DNA of 64,000 bases from JAWKHR01 sp041394725 (GTDB lineage Bacteria; Acidobacteriota; Vicinamibacteria; Vicinamibacterales; SCN-69-37), in the NCBI GenBank assembly GCA_041394725.1, contig JAWKHR010000014.1, forward strand, positions 1 through 64,000, read 5' to 3'. Numbering within the stretch: the stretch's first letter is position 1; each line of letters begins with the position of its first letter. Under the pieces are notes generated by a model. It was not told where the DNA came from. It worked only from the letters and a program-made list of their open reading frames with translations, and searched no databases. A program made the position numbers and the translations under genes. Positions 33,922-41,897 of this stretch are shown here, piece after piece.

Positions 33922-34844
33922 GCACGCCTGCCGGTCCGCCGAACGGTACGAACCCGGCCGGCGCGCTCGCCGCCCGCGAGGCCCGGCTCGCCTGGCGGCT
34001 GATGCTTCCCGCCCTGGTCGTGCTCGCGTTCGTCGCGGTGGTGCCGCTCGGCGCCACCGTGTGGGAGTCGCTGCACCGGCACGACCTGCGACTCCCCTGG
34101 ACCGGCCGGCCGTTCGTCGGCCTGGCGAACTACGTCACCGCCGCGGCCGACACCCGCGTGCGCACCGCCCTCGGCCACACCCTGGGCTTCACGGCGGTCT
34201 CGGTGGCGCTCGAGCTGGTGCTCGGCCTGGCCCTGGCGCTCGGCCTGGATGCCCTCGCGCGCGGGCGCGGCCTGGCCCGCGTGGTCGTGCTCCTGCCGTG
34301 GGCCCTGCCCACGGTCGTCGCGGCCCTCGTCTGGCGGTTCATGTTCGACAGTGAGTCGGGCATCGTCAACGCGATCGCCGCGTCGGTTGCGCCGGCACTC
34401 GCCATCGACTGGCTGGCGCACCCGTGGGCCGCCTGGGTGCCCGTCGTGCTCGGCGACGTGTGGAAGACGACGCCGTTCGTCGCGCTGCTGCTGCTTGCCG
34501 GCCTGCAGGCGATCGACGCGAGCCTCTACGAGGCGGCGCGCCTCGACGGCGCCTCGGCCTGGCGGCGATTCGCCCACATCACGCTGCCGCTGCTGCGGCC
34601 CGCCATCGTCGTCGCGCTGATCTTCCGGACGCTCGACGCCTTCCGGGTCTTCGATCTCGTGTACGTGCTCACCGGCGGCGGTCCCGGCACCGCGACGGAA
34701 GTGCTGTCGCTGACCGCGTTCACCGCGCTGCTGCAGGACCTGCGCTTCGGCTACGGATCCGCGCTCTCGGTGATCGTCTTCGCCGTGAGCTTCGGGCTGG
34801 CGCTGGTCTACGTCCGCGCGATCGGTGCGAGGACGGGCCGATGA
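33918..34844 (+). CDS. Sugar ABC transporter permease (MalF/ThuF-like)
   Basis: 308 aa, six transmembrane helices (LMLPALVVLAFVAVVPLGATV, ALGHTLGFTAVSVALELVLG, VVVLLPWALPTVVAALVW, and further). The EAA loop that docks the ATPase is complete: YEAARLDGASAWRRFAHITL. Start and stop overlap both neighbours by 4 bp (ATGA), so translation is coupled. Forms the importer channel with the second permease. Confidence 0.94.
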   Translation: MSTPAGPPNGTNPAGALAAREARLAWRLMLPALVVLAFVAVVPLGATVWESLHRHDLRLPWTGRPFVGLANYVTAAADTRVRTALGHTLGFTAVSVALELVLGLALALGLDALARGRGLARVVVLLPWALPTVVAALVWRFMFDSESGIVNAIAASVAPALAIDWLAHPWAAWVPVVLGDVWKTTPFVALLLLAGLQAIDASLYEAARLDGASAWRRFAHITLPLLRPAIVVALIFRTLDAFRVFDLVYVLTGGGPGTATEVLSLTAFTALLQDLRFGYGSALSVIVFAVSFGLALVYVRAIGARTGR

Positions 34845-35713
34845 GGCCGGGCCACGTGGCGCGGTACGGTGCCATCGCGATCCTCATCGCGCTCTGGGCG
34901 TTTCCCCTGGCGTGGATGGTGGTGGCCTCGCTCACGCCGGAGGCCCGGTTGTTCGGCGGTGCGGCGGTGGGCCCGGCGAGCGCGGCAGGCGCCGCGGGGA
35001 CGGGCGCGGCGGGAGGCGCCGGCGTGGTCTGGACGCCCGACCTGGCCCACTACCGCGCGCTGTTCACCGAACGGCAGTTCTGGCTGCCCGTGCGCAATTC
35101 GCTCGTGGTCGCCGGCGCGACCACGCTCTTCGCGGTGCTGGTCGGCACGCCGTGCGCGTACGCGCTTGCGCGCCTGCGGTTCCGGGGCCGGGGCCTGGTC
35201 GGCGCGGCGATCCTCGCGGTGTCGATGTTCCCCCAGATCGCGGTCGTCTCGCCGCTGTTCCTGATGCTGCGCGGCGTCGGCCTGATCGATACCTACCCCG
35301 GCCTGGTGCTGCCCTACCTCACCTTCGCGATGCCGCTGACCGTGTGGCTGCTCGCCGGGTTCTTCCGTGATCTCCCGTCCGACCTGGAGGACGCGGCTCG
35401 CCTCGACGGCGCCGGTCGCATCCGCGCCGCGGTCCAGGTGATGCTGCCGCTGGCCGCGCCGGCGATCGCGACGACGGCGATCCTCACCTTTCTTTATGCG
35501 TGGAACGAGTTCCTCTTCGCGCTCTCGTTCACGCTCGGTCCGGATCGCCAGACCGTGCCCGTGGCCATCGCGCTGTTCCGCGGGCAGTACCAGGTGCCGT
35601 GGGGGCAGGTGCTGGCGGCGGCGGTGGTGGCCTCGGTACCGGTCACGGTCGTCGTACTCGCCTTCCAGCGGCGCATCGTCCGCGGCCTCACGTCGGGCGC
35701 GGTGAAGGGATAG
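34841..35713 (+). CDS. Sugar ABC transporter permease (MalG/ThuG-like)
   Basis: 290 aa from ATG 34841 (MRPGHVARYGAIAILIALWAF), overlapping the previous stop; an upstream reading of the frame is a shadow. Six helices, a Gly/Ala-rich insertion in the first periplasmic loop (GPASAAGAAGTGAAGGAG), and EAA loop LEDAARLDGAGRIRAAVQVM. The typical FLYAWNEFLFALSFT follows. Partner of the MalF-like permease; one base pair separates its stop region from the ATPase gene start 2 nt later. Confidence 0.94.
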   Translation: MRPGHVARYGAIAILIALWAFPLAWMVVASLTPEARLFGGAAVGPASAAGAAGTGAAGGAGVVWTPDLAHYRALFTERQFWLPVRNSLVVAGATTLFAVLVGTPCAYALARLRFRGRGLVGAAILAVSMFPQIAVVSPLFLMLRGVGLIDTYPGLVLPYLTFAMPLTVWLLAGFFRDLPSDLEDAARLDGAGRIRAAVQVMLPLAAPAIATTAILTFLYAWNEFLFALSFTLGPDRQTVPVAIALFRGQYQVPWGQVLAAAVVASVPVTVVVLAFQRRIVRGLTSGAVKG

Positions 35714-35715
35714 GG

Positions 35716-36693
35716 ATGGCGGCGATTGCGCTGGAACGGCTGACGAAGATCTTCGAGAACGGCGGGCGGCGCGGGGGCGGCGAGGCACGCGGCACCACCG
35801 CGGTCGAGGCCCTGGACCTGACGATCGCCGACGGCGAGCGCCTGGTGCTCGTCGGCCCGTCTGGCAGCGGGAAGAGCACCGTCCTGCGGATGATCGCCGG
35901 GCTCGAGGGGCCGACGTCCGGCCGGATCCGGATCGACGACCGCGATGTGACCGCGGTGCCTCCGGAGCAGCGCGACCTGGCGATGGTCTTCCAGAGCTAC
36001 GCGCTCTACCCGCACAAGTCGGTCCGCCAGAACCTCTCGTTCGGCCTCGAGACCCGGCGCGTGCCGCGGGACGAGATCGTGCGGCGCGTGGCGGAGACGG
36101 CGGCGGCGCTCGGACTCGACGGCCTCCTGGATCGGCGGCCGGCCGCGCTCTCGGGCGGCCAGCGCCAGCGCGTGGCCCTCGGACGCGCGATCGTCCGCGA
36201 CCCGCGCGCGTTCCTCTTCGACGAGCCGCTCTCCAACCTGGATCCCCGCCTGCGGGGCGACGCGCGGGCCGAGCTGCTGCGGCTGCACGCACGCCTGGGC
36301 ACGACGATGGTCTACGTCACGCACGACCAGGAGGAGGCGATGACGCTCGGACAGCGCATCGCGGTGATGCGCGACGGGCGCCTCGCGCAGGTCGCGCCGC
36401 CGATGACGCTCTATCGCGAGCCGGCGGACACGTTCGTGGCGGGGTTCATCGGCTCGCCGCCGATGAACCTGATTGAGGGACGCCTGCTCGGCATCCCGGC
36501 GGCGACGGCGGGTATCCGTCCGCAGGACGTCGGGCTCACGACGCCGGCCGACGGGGTGATCGCCGGGCGCGTCGAGGTGATCGAGCCGGTCGGCCACGTG
36601 CAGACCGTGCACGTCGCCGCGGACGACGTCCGCCTGGTCGCGGTTGTCGCCGCGGACCAGCCGGTGGCGCCGGGCGACGCGGTGGGGTCGTGA
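35716..36693 (+). CDS. Sugar ABC transporter ATPase (MalK/UgpC-like), C-terminus frameshifted
   Basis: 325 aa as read. Walker A GPSGSGKST, Q-loop VFQSYALYPHKSV, signature LSGGQRQRVALGRAI, Walker B FLFDEPLSNLD and H-loop VTHDQEEAM are intact. An 11-residue Gly/Arg insert (NGGRRGGGEARGTT) lies near position 15. The TOBE region starts (AGIRPQDVGLTTPADG) but the frame stops at GDAVGS. In the next frame the expected family end continues directly (VVMDRARLHLFDQAGRRV) to a stop at 36771-36773 inside the palindromic element. One missing G in GGTGGGGTCG at ~36684-36688 would restore it. ATPase activity should be intact either way. Confidence 0.9.
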   Translation: MAAIALERLTKIFENGGRRGGGEARGTTAVEALDLTIADGERLVLVGPSGSGKSTVLRMIAGLEGPTSGRIRIDDRDVTAVPPEQRDLAMVFQSYALYPHKSVRQNLSFGLETRRVPRDEIVRRVAETAAALGLDGLLDRRPAALSGGQRQRVALGRAIVRDPRAFLFDEPLSNLDPRLRGDARAELLRLHARLGTTMVYVTHDQEEAMTLGQRIAVMRDGRLAQVAPPMTLYREPADTFVAGFIGSPPMNLIEGRLLGIPAATAGIRPQDVGLTTPADGVIAGRVEVIEPVGHVQTVHVAADDVRLVAVVAADQPVAPGDAVGS

Positions 36694-36738
36694 TGGATCG
36701 GGCCCGCCTGCACCTGTTTGATCAGGCGGGCCGGCGAG

Positions 36739-36842
36739 TGGGGTCAGGTCTTGGATCGCAGCCTCGGGCGTGACGTGATTACAATGTTGCCTGCCTCGCC
36801 AACATTGTAATCACGTCACGCCCGAGGCCCGACCTGACCCCA
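36739..36842. repeat. Palindromic mobile-like element, copy A
   Basis: Outer arms TGGGGTCAGGTC (36739-36750) and GACCTGACCCCA (36831-36842) flank a perfect 28-bp inner stem (36761-36788 with 36801-36828) around a 12-nt loop. The left side has ten extra bases (TTGGATCGCA) against two on the right. The outer sequence, including TTGGATCGCAGCCTCG, is shared with the palindrome at 59754-59865. The element supplies the stop codon and last residues of both flanking convergent genes (restored ATPase frame and methyltransferase). REP/RAYT- or MITE-type origin is inferred; no transposase is in the window. Confidence 0.85.
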
Positions 36843-37440
36843 GCATCACCTCGAAGTGCCGGCCCGCGCCGGCGACGCGCGGGCCTCGGCGAAGGTGCCG
36901 CGCGAGCACCCAGGCTGGTGCGTCCGCCGGATCGTGGTCGACCTCGTGGCACTCCCCCGGCACCAGCTCCGCTCGTTCGGCGATCAGGTCGAACAGGTTC
37001 ACGCCGAAGTCGGTGTCCGTGCGCGTCAGCACGTAGATGGCCGGCGCCATCCTCGCGAAATCCGCGAGCGCCGATCGGACCACCTCGGTCTCGATGTGCT
37101 GCAGCACGAGCGAGGCGTGGATCAGGTCGAACCGCTCGTCGCGCACGGCCGCCCAGTCGTCGCGCAGCGCCTCGACCGGCTCCGTCAGGAGCGCCCGACA
37201 CCGCGTGATCATCGGGGGCAGATCGAAACCGACAATCGCCGGCGCCACGGTGCGAAGCCAGGGGAAGCTGCGCCCGAGCCCGCACCCGAAATCCAGAACC
37301 CGCGTCACCGGTGGCCACGACAGGGTCGGCACGTACGGCGTGAACGGCTTGCCGGTCCTGAAACCCGTGAGGATCTTCTCCCGCAGGTCGTCCGCGCTGT
37401 CGGCCTCCGCCGCCCGTGCCCAGTCCTCGCGTCCCGCCAT
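36811..37440 (-). CDS. Class I SAM-dependent methyltransferase
   Basis: 209 aa. Motif I VLDFGCGLGRSFPWL (~48-62), acidic VGFDLPPMI (~70-78), and FDLIHASLVLQHIE (motif IV-V, ~104-117) define a Methyltransf_11/25-type fold. Substrate unknown. The final residues (LGSGRASGVT) and the stop codon are encoded by the right arm of palindromic element A, so the original C-terminus was replaced or extended. ATG 37440 faces a G-rich repeat tract (37505-37682). Confidence 0.85.
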   Translation of the reverse strand: MAGREDWARAAEADSADDLREKILTGFRTGKPFTPYVPTLSWPPVTRVLDFGCGLGRSFPWLRTVAPAIVGFDLPPMITRCRALLTEPVEALRDDWAAVRDERFDLIHASLVLQHIETEVVRSALADFARMAPAIYVLTRTDTDFGVNLFDLIAERAELVPGECHEVDHDPADAPAWVLARHLRRGPRVAGAGRHFEVMLGSGRASGVT

Positions 37441-37504
37441 CGGATGTCCGCTCCAGTCGTGCCGCTACGGCGCGGGAGCGGCGCCGTCGGCGATGAAAGC
37501 AGTA

Positions 37505-37682
37505 TCCGGTTTTGGGGGCCGTGGGGGAAGCTCGGGGCGTGGGGGACGTGGGGAGGAGACGGGGTGGGGGACGTGGGGAAGGCAGGGCCATGGGGACGTG
37601 GGGGCGACGGGAGGACGTGGGGAAGGCAGGGCCATGGGACGTGGGGCGACGGGAGGATGCAGGGAGGGCACGGCGCGGGAAT
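37505..37682. repeat. G-rich (plus strand) dispersed repeat tract
   Basis: The tract is dominated by GGGGACGTGGGGAAGGCAGG, GGCCATGGGGACGTGGGG and GCGACGGGAGGACG modules, partly duplicated (about 37575-37619 and 37620-37660). In reverse complement the segment 37610-37655 matches 2232-2275 almost exactly. It lies between the divergent methyltransferase (37440) and PadR (37722) starts, so their promoters must be inside or next to it. I see no open reading frame worth calling. Confidence 0.8.
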
Positions 37683-37721
37683 AACATCCATTTGTAGAGT
37701 AATCTCGGATAGGCTTGATGG

Positions 37722-38063
37722 ATGCCGGGGGCGTTCCTGCCGGAGTTCGAGCTGTACGTGATGCTGGCGGTGCGCCGGCTGGGTGACGAGGCGTACGGCG
37801 CTCGGGTGCGACAGGAGATCGAGGCGCGCACCGGGCGGCCCGTATCGATCGGGGCCCTCTACACGACACTCGCGCGCCTCGAGGACAAAGGCTACCTGAA
37901 GCTCCGCACCGGCCGGGCGGAACCGGGCCAGCGCGGCCGTACGCGGCGCTACAGTCGCCTCACTGCCCGCGGCACCGAGGCCCTGCGGCACTCGGCGACG
38001 ATGCTGACGCGCATGATGGACGGCCTGGAACTCGTGGCGGGGAAACCGAGATCCCGTGGGTGA
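37722..38063 (+). CDS. PadR-family transcriptional regulator
   Basis: 113 aa, winged-helix PadR type: FELYVMLAVRRLGDEAYGARV (helix 1-2), VSIGALYTTLARLEDKGYL (recognition helix, ~47-65), and RGRTRRYSRLTARGTEAL (wing and dimer helix). The gene overlaps the ADOP permease by 8 bp. PadR next to an ADOP permease is the standard acidobacterial arrangement, implying that it represses or controls the transporter. ATG 37722 follows an AT-richer stretch (GTAGAGTAATCTCGGATAGG), the likely promoter. Confidence 0.92.
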   Translation: MPGAFLPEFELYVMLAVRRLGDEAYGARVRQEIEARTGRPVSIGALYTTLARLEDKGYLKLRTGRAEPGQRGRTRRYSRLTARGTEALRHSATMLTRMMDGLELVAGKPRSRG

Positions 38064-40767
38064 ACAGCCCAGTCCGCGCCCGCCACGCCTGGCGCTCCGG
38101 CTCCTCCGGATCGTGCTGCACCCCGCGGACCGCGACGCGGCCCTGTCGGACCTCGACGAAGAGCTCGAGGAACGCACCAGACGCGACGGCGCGGCCGCGG
38201 CGAGAGCCTGGTGCCGAGCGCAGGCCTGGCGGTCGGTCGGCCCGGCCCTGCTCCGCCGGCTGGCGCCCGAACGACGCCGCCTCGCCGCGGCACGGGCTCT
38301 CTGGTGGATCTGGCGCGGCCTTCGCGCGCGGCGGACCGGTGCCCTCGTCCACGTCGCGCTCGTCGCCGTCGCGGTCGCGGCCAGTGCCGTGGCGTTCGCG
38401 GCCGCCGATGCCTTCGTCTTCCGGCCGGGCCCCTATCCGAACGCCGACCAGTTCGTCGTCTTCCAGCGCACCTCACCGGTCGGACGCGTCGAGACGCTGA
38501 GCCGGCGCGAGCGCGACGGGATCGAAGCGCGCACCGACGTCTTCCGCGCGGTCTACGGGCACGGCAACCTGAACGTCGTCGCGTGGCTGTCGGCCGGCGA
38601 CGTCACCGACAGCATCCGCGTGGACGACGTGGCGCCGGCGCTGTTCGGCGCGCTGGGTGTCAGGCCGGCGTGGGGTCGGCCACTGGTCCCGGCCGACGCG
38701 GATCCCGGCGCCGCGCCGGTCGCCCTCGTCGGCGCATCGCTCGCGCGCCGCCTGTACGGCACGCCGGGCTCGGCGATCGGGCGCGACTTGCCGGCGCGCG
38801 ACGACGCGCGTCGGATCGTCGGGGTCATGCCGGACGGGTTCCGGTTCCCGACCGGCCTCGAGGAGGTCTGGCGGCCCCTGTCGCCTTCTTCACCGGGTGC
38901 GATGCCCGCGGACGGATCGCTGATGGTCGTCGCGGAGCTCCAGCCGGGCGTGCCGATCGAAGCCGCACAGGCGGCCATCGACGCGGCCGTGGATCCGCCC
39001 CGGCCAGGGCGGCCTCCGGTGTTCGGTGCGCCGCGCGCCGTACGCCTCTCGCTCGCCCGCAAGGACTCCTCGACGTACACGAACACCGGCGGGTTCAGCG
39101 GGGACGGGTCCGGACGGCTGTTCATGCTGCTCCTCGCCACGGCGCTCGGCCTCGCGCTGGTCACCTGTCTCAACGTCGCGAGCCTCGGCATCACGGCCGC
39201 GCTCCAGCGGTCGCGCAGCCAGGTCGTGCAGGCGGCGCTCGGCGCGTCGCGCGGGAGCCTGGTGCGGGTCGCGCTCGCCGAGGGCGCCGCGCTCACGTTC
39301 GCGGGCGCGGCCGCCGGCCTGCTCCTGGCGCGATGGGGCACGGCCGCGCTCGCCGCGGCGCTGCCGCGGGCCGTGGACAGCGTGCTGACGAACCCCATCG
39401 ACGTCGACGCGCGCGCGGTGGCGTTCGGCGCCGGGCTGACACTCGCGGCATGGCTCGTGTCCACGGTGCCGATCGCCTGGCGTACCGGACGGACGAACCT
39501 CGCCGAGGCGCTGCGGCACGACTCGCACGCCGTGACGCGCACCCCGGCGCACGCCAGGGCGCGCGCCCTCCTGGTCGGCGGCCAGGTGGCGGCGTCGGCG
39601 CTGCTGATCGCCGTCGGCGTCCTGTTCGGGCGCGCGTATGCCGCCCGGTTCACCGATGGTCGCGGATTCGACGACCGCGGCCTCGCCTTTCTTCAGGTGA
39701 CGATCCCGCGGCCGTCGGCACTGCGGCCCGCCGACGTCGCACGCGTGCTGCGCGACCGGCTGCCGGCGCGACCGGGCATTGCGGCCACCGCGCGCGGCCC
39801 GCTGCTGCCGCCGGCCCCGCGCACCAGCTCGCAGGTGTGGCTGCGAATCGACGGCGTCCCCGAACCGGTGGCCGCGATCGACGCGTTCACCTACTCGGTC
39901 GATCCGGAGTTCTTCGACGTGGCGGGCATTCCGCTGCAGAGCGGCCGGTCGGCCGGCCCCGACGCCGCGGACGTCGTGATCGACGACGCGATGGCGCGAC
40001 GCTTCTGGCCGGACGGCACGGCGCTCGGGGCGCGGATCAACCTGGGTCGCGCGGATGCGCCGGCACGCGACTGGCTCCACGTCGTGGGCGTCGCGGCCAC
40101 GGTGCGAGCGGCCGCGGGCGCCGGCTCGGGCCGGACGGGCGCCGGATCGGGGCCTGGACGCGCGGCCTCGGACGTGGGCGAGACCGGAGGAGAGACATTC
40201 GGCATCTACCGCCGGCTCCCGGAGAATTCAGACGCCCTCGGATTCGTGCTGCGACTCCGGTCGTCCGAGGGCCTCGGCGAGGCGGCCGAGGTGGCGCGGT
40301 CGGTGGCGCCGGGCGCCATCGCGCGGACGACAACCATCGGCGAGCGCGATCGGGACGTCTTCGGTGACGCGAGAATCGCCGCGGGCGTGACGGCCGCCAT
40401 CGCCGGCCTGTCGTTCGTGATCGCCGTCGCCGGACTCTACGCGGTCACCGCCTTCCTCACCATCGCCCGCACGCGCGAGATCGGCATTCGCCTGGCCCTC
40501 GGCGCCGATCGTCGCGACGTCGCGCGACTCGTGCTTGGTCCGGTGGCGCTCGTCACCACCGCCGGCGCCGTCACCGGCATCGCCGCGGCCGTCGCGGTCG
40601 CGCGATGGACGAGCAGCCGGATCACCGACGTTCCGGAACTCGACGCGGCCACCGGCGTCGGCGTCGCGGCCGTGATGATCGCGACCGGCCTCATCGCCGC
40701 CGCGCAACCCGCCCGTTCCGCCATGAGGATCGATCCCGCCGATACCCTGCGCCAGACCGGCACCTGA
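38056..40767 (+). CDS. ADOP-family (MacB/FtsX-like) duplicated permease
   Basis: 903 aa, GTG start (38056) overlapping the PadR stop by 8 bp. The N-terminal ADOP domain (LRIVLHPADRDAALSDLDEELEERTRR, ~17-43) is followed by a helix (VALVAVAVAASAVAFAAADAF). Then come MacB-type core 1 (WGRPLVPADADPGAAPVALVG), an FtsX block (LFMLLLATALGLALVTCLNVASLG), core 2 (FDVAGIPLQSGRS) and a final FtsX block (IAVAGLYAVTAFLTIARTREIGIRLALGAD). No ATPase gene is adjacent, as usual for ADOPs. A C-rich repeat tract (40790-40905) follows the stop, as for the ADOP gene at the window start. Confidence 0.93.
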   Translation: MGEQPSPRPPRLALRLLRIVLHPADRDAALSDLDEELEERTRRDGAAAARAWCRAQAWRSVGPALLRRLAPERRRLAAARALWWIWRGLRARRTGALVHVALVAVAVAASAVAFAAADAFVFRPGPYPNADQFVVFQRTSPVGRVETLSRRERDGIEARTDVFRAVYGHGNLNVVAWLSAGDVTDSIRVDDVAPALFGALGVRPAWGRPLVPADADPGAAPVALVGASLARRLYGTPGSAIGRDLPARDDARRIVGVMPDGFRFPTGLEEVWRPLSPSSPGAMPADGSLMVVAELQPGVPIEAAQAAIDAAVDPPRPGRPPVFGAPRAVRLSLARKDSSTYTNTGGFSGDGSGRLFMLLLATALGLALVTCLNVASLGITAALQRSRSQVVQAALGASRGSLVRVALAEGAALTFAGAAAGLLLARWGTAALAAALPRAVDSVLTNPIDVDARAVAFGAGLTLAAWLVSTVPIAWRTGRTNLAEALRHDSHAVTRTPAHARARALLVGGQVAASALLIAVGVLFGRAYAARFTDGRGFDDRGLAFLQVTIPRPSALRPADVARVLRDRLPARPGIAATARGPLLPPAPRTSSQVWLRIDGVPEPVAAIDAFTYSVDPEFFDVAGIPLQSGRSAGPDAADVVIDDAMARRFWPDGTALGARINLGRADAPARDWLHVVGVAATVRAAAGAGSGRTGAGSGPGRAASDVGETGGETFGIYRRLPENSDALGFVLRLRSSEGLGEAAEVARSVAPGAIARTTTIGERDRDVFGDARIAAGVTAAIAGLSFVIAVAGLYAVTAFLTIARTREIGIRLALGADRRDVARLVLGPVALVTTAGAVTGIAAAVAVARWTSSRITDVPELDAATGVGVAAVMIATGLIAAAQPARSAMRIDPADTLRQTGT

Positions 40768-40789
40768 TCACCGATCACCGTCGCGACCC

Positions 40790-40905
40790 GCCCCCGATCC
40801 CCCCGCTCTCCCTGCTCTCCCCACGCTCTCCCGTCGCCCCACGTCCCCACGCCCCTTGCTCTCCCCACGTTCCCCATTCCCCCCACTCACCCCAAAGGCT
40901 GAAAC
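40790..40905. repeat. C-rich (plus strand) dispersed repeat tract
   Basis: CT-rich variant of the tracts at 2061-2290 and 37505-37682: CTCTCCCTGCTCTCCCCACG, then CTCTCCCGTCGCCCCACGTC and GCTCTCCCCACGTTCCCC. It starts ~23 bp after the ADOP stop and ends before the sigma-factor start. The shared core is CTCCCGTCGCCCCACGTCCC. No gene is supported in the 196-bp gap. Confidence 0.75.
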
Positions 40906-40963
40906 TTCCCGCCCCCACCCGTGTTCGTTCTCATAATGACGACCGGTGGGCCACGTCCCTGGG

Positions 40964-41518
40964 ATGACCGAGGACGCCCGGTTTGAGGCGTTCGTGCGCG
41001 AATACCAGCACCTGGTGTTCGCCACGGCCGTCCGGCTGGTCGGCAACCGCACCGAGGCCGAGGACATCGCGCAGACCGTCTTCCTCAAGGCCTTCGAGCG
41101 GGCCGACGCCGTCGTCGGACACCCGGCCGCCGCCGGGTGGCTGAAGACCGTGACCACGAACCTGAGCCTCAACCACCTCACCCGCTACCGCGCCCGCTGG
41201 CAGTTCTTCAGCGAGATCGACGCGGCATCCGGACACGAGTCGTCCGCCGACTTCGCCGCCTCGCTGCCCGCGCCGGACGGGCACGAGCCGGGCGACGGAC
41301 ACGCCGGCGCGGACGCGCGGATGGATCGACTCGAGGCGGCGCTCCAGGCGCTGCCGGACCACCAGCGGGTGCCGCTCGTCCTCTTCCATTTCGAGGCGAT
41401 GAGCTACGACGCGATCGCCGCCTCGCTCGGCGTGTCGCTGGGCAAGGTGAAGACCGACATCCACCGCGGGCGCCTCGCGCTCCGCCGCGTGCTGGGACCG
41501 GACGACGGGCATGACTGA
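40964..41518 (+). CDS. ECF-type RNA polymerase sigma factor
   Basis: 184 aa from ATG 40964 (MTEDARFEAFVREYQHLVFATA); a GTG at 40946 is an alternative. Sigma region 2 is complete (VREYQHLVFATAVRLVGNRTEAEDIAQTVFLKAFE). Region 4 is ALQALPDHQRVPLVLFHFEAMSYDAIAASLGVSLGKVKTDIHRGR, with a short acidic linker between. It overlaps the next gene by 8 bp, forming a sigma/putative anti-sigma/membrane-effector operon. Confidence 0.93.
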   Translation: MTEDARFEAFVREYQHLVFATAVRLVGNRTEAEDIAQTVFLKAFERADAVVGHPAAAGWLKTVTTNLSLNHLTRYRARWQFFSEIDAASGHESSADFAASLPAPDGHEPGDGHAGADARMDRLEAALQALPDHQRVPLVLFHFEAMSYDAIAASLGVSLGKVKTDIHRGRLALRRVLGPDDGHD

Positions 41519-41897
41519 CGATCTCGAAACGCGTCTGGGTCGCGCCCTGCGCGCGTTGCCATTGCCGATGGCGCCCGCCACGCTGCTGCCGCGCGTGATG
41601 GCCGCCGTCCGCCGGCCCTGGTACGCCCGCGCGTGGGTCACGTGGCCGCGGCCGGCGCAGGCCCTGTCGATCATCGCGGCCGCGCTGGTCGTCTTCGCGA
41701 TGACGTCCGGTGGATCGCCGGCGACGCCGGTCACCGAGGAGGCGGGCGCGATCGCGGCGTTCGCCCGCATCACCTGGCGCCTGCTGCTTCAGCCGGCGGC
41801 ACAGCACCTGTTCGCCATCGCCGTCGCCGGATCGGTCGTCTGCGCCGCCGCGTGGTCGGCCCTCACCCGTCTCGCCCTTGGAGGTCGCCCGTCATGA
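41511..41897 (+). CDS. Putative anti-sigma factor, small membrane protein
   Basis: 128 aa. A cytoplasmic N-terminus LETRLGRALRALPLPMAPATLLPRVMAAV (~5-33) resembles the short anti-sigma-like heads paired with ECF factors. Two transmembrane helices follow (QALSIIAAALVVFAM, ~50-64; HLFAIAVAGSVVCAAAWSAL, ~100-119). There is no zinc-finger HxxxCxxC motif. Its position, overlapping the sigma gene by 8 bp and the next gene by 4 bp, supports the role; the assignment is inference. Confidence 0.65.
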   Translation: MTDDLETRLGRALRALPLPMAPATLLPRVMAAVRRPWYARAWVTWPRPAQALSIIAAALVVFAMTSGGSPATPVTEEAGAIAAFARITWRLLLQPAAQHLFAIAVAGSVVCAAAWSALTRLALGGRPS

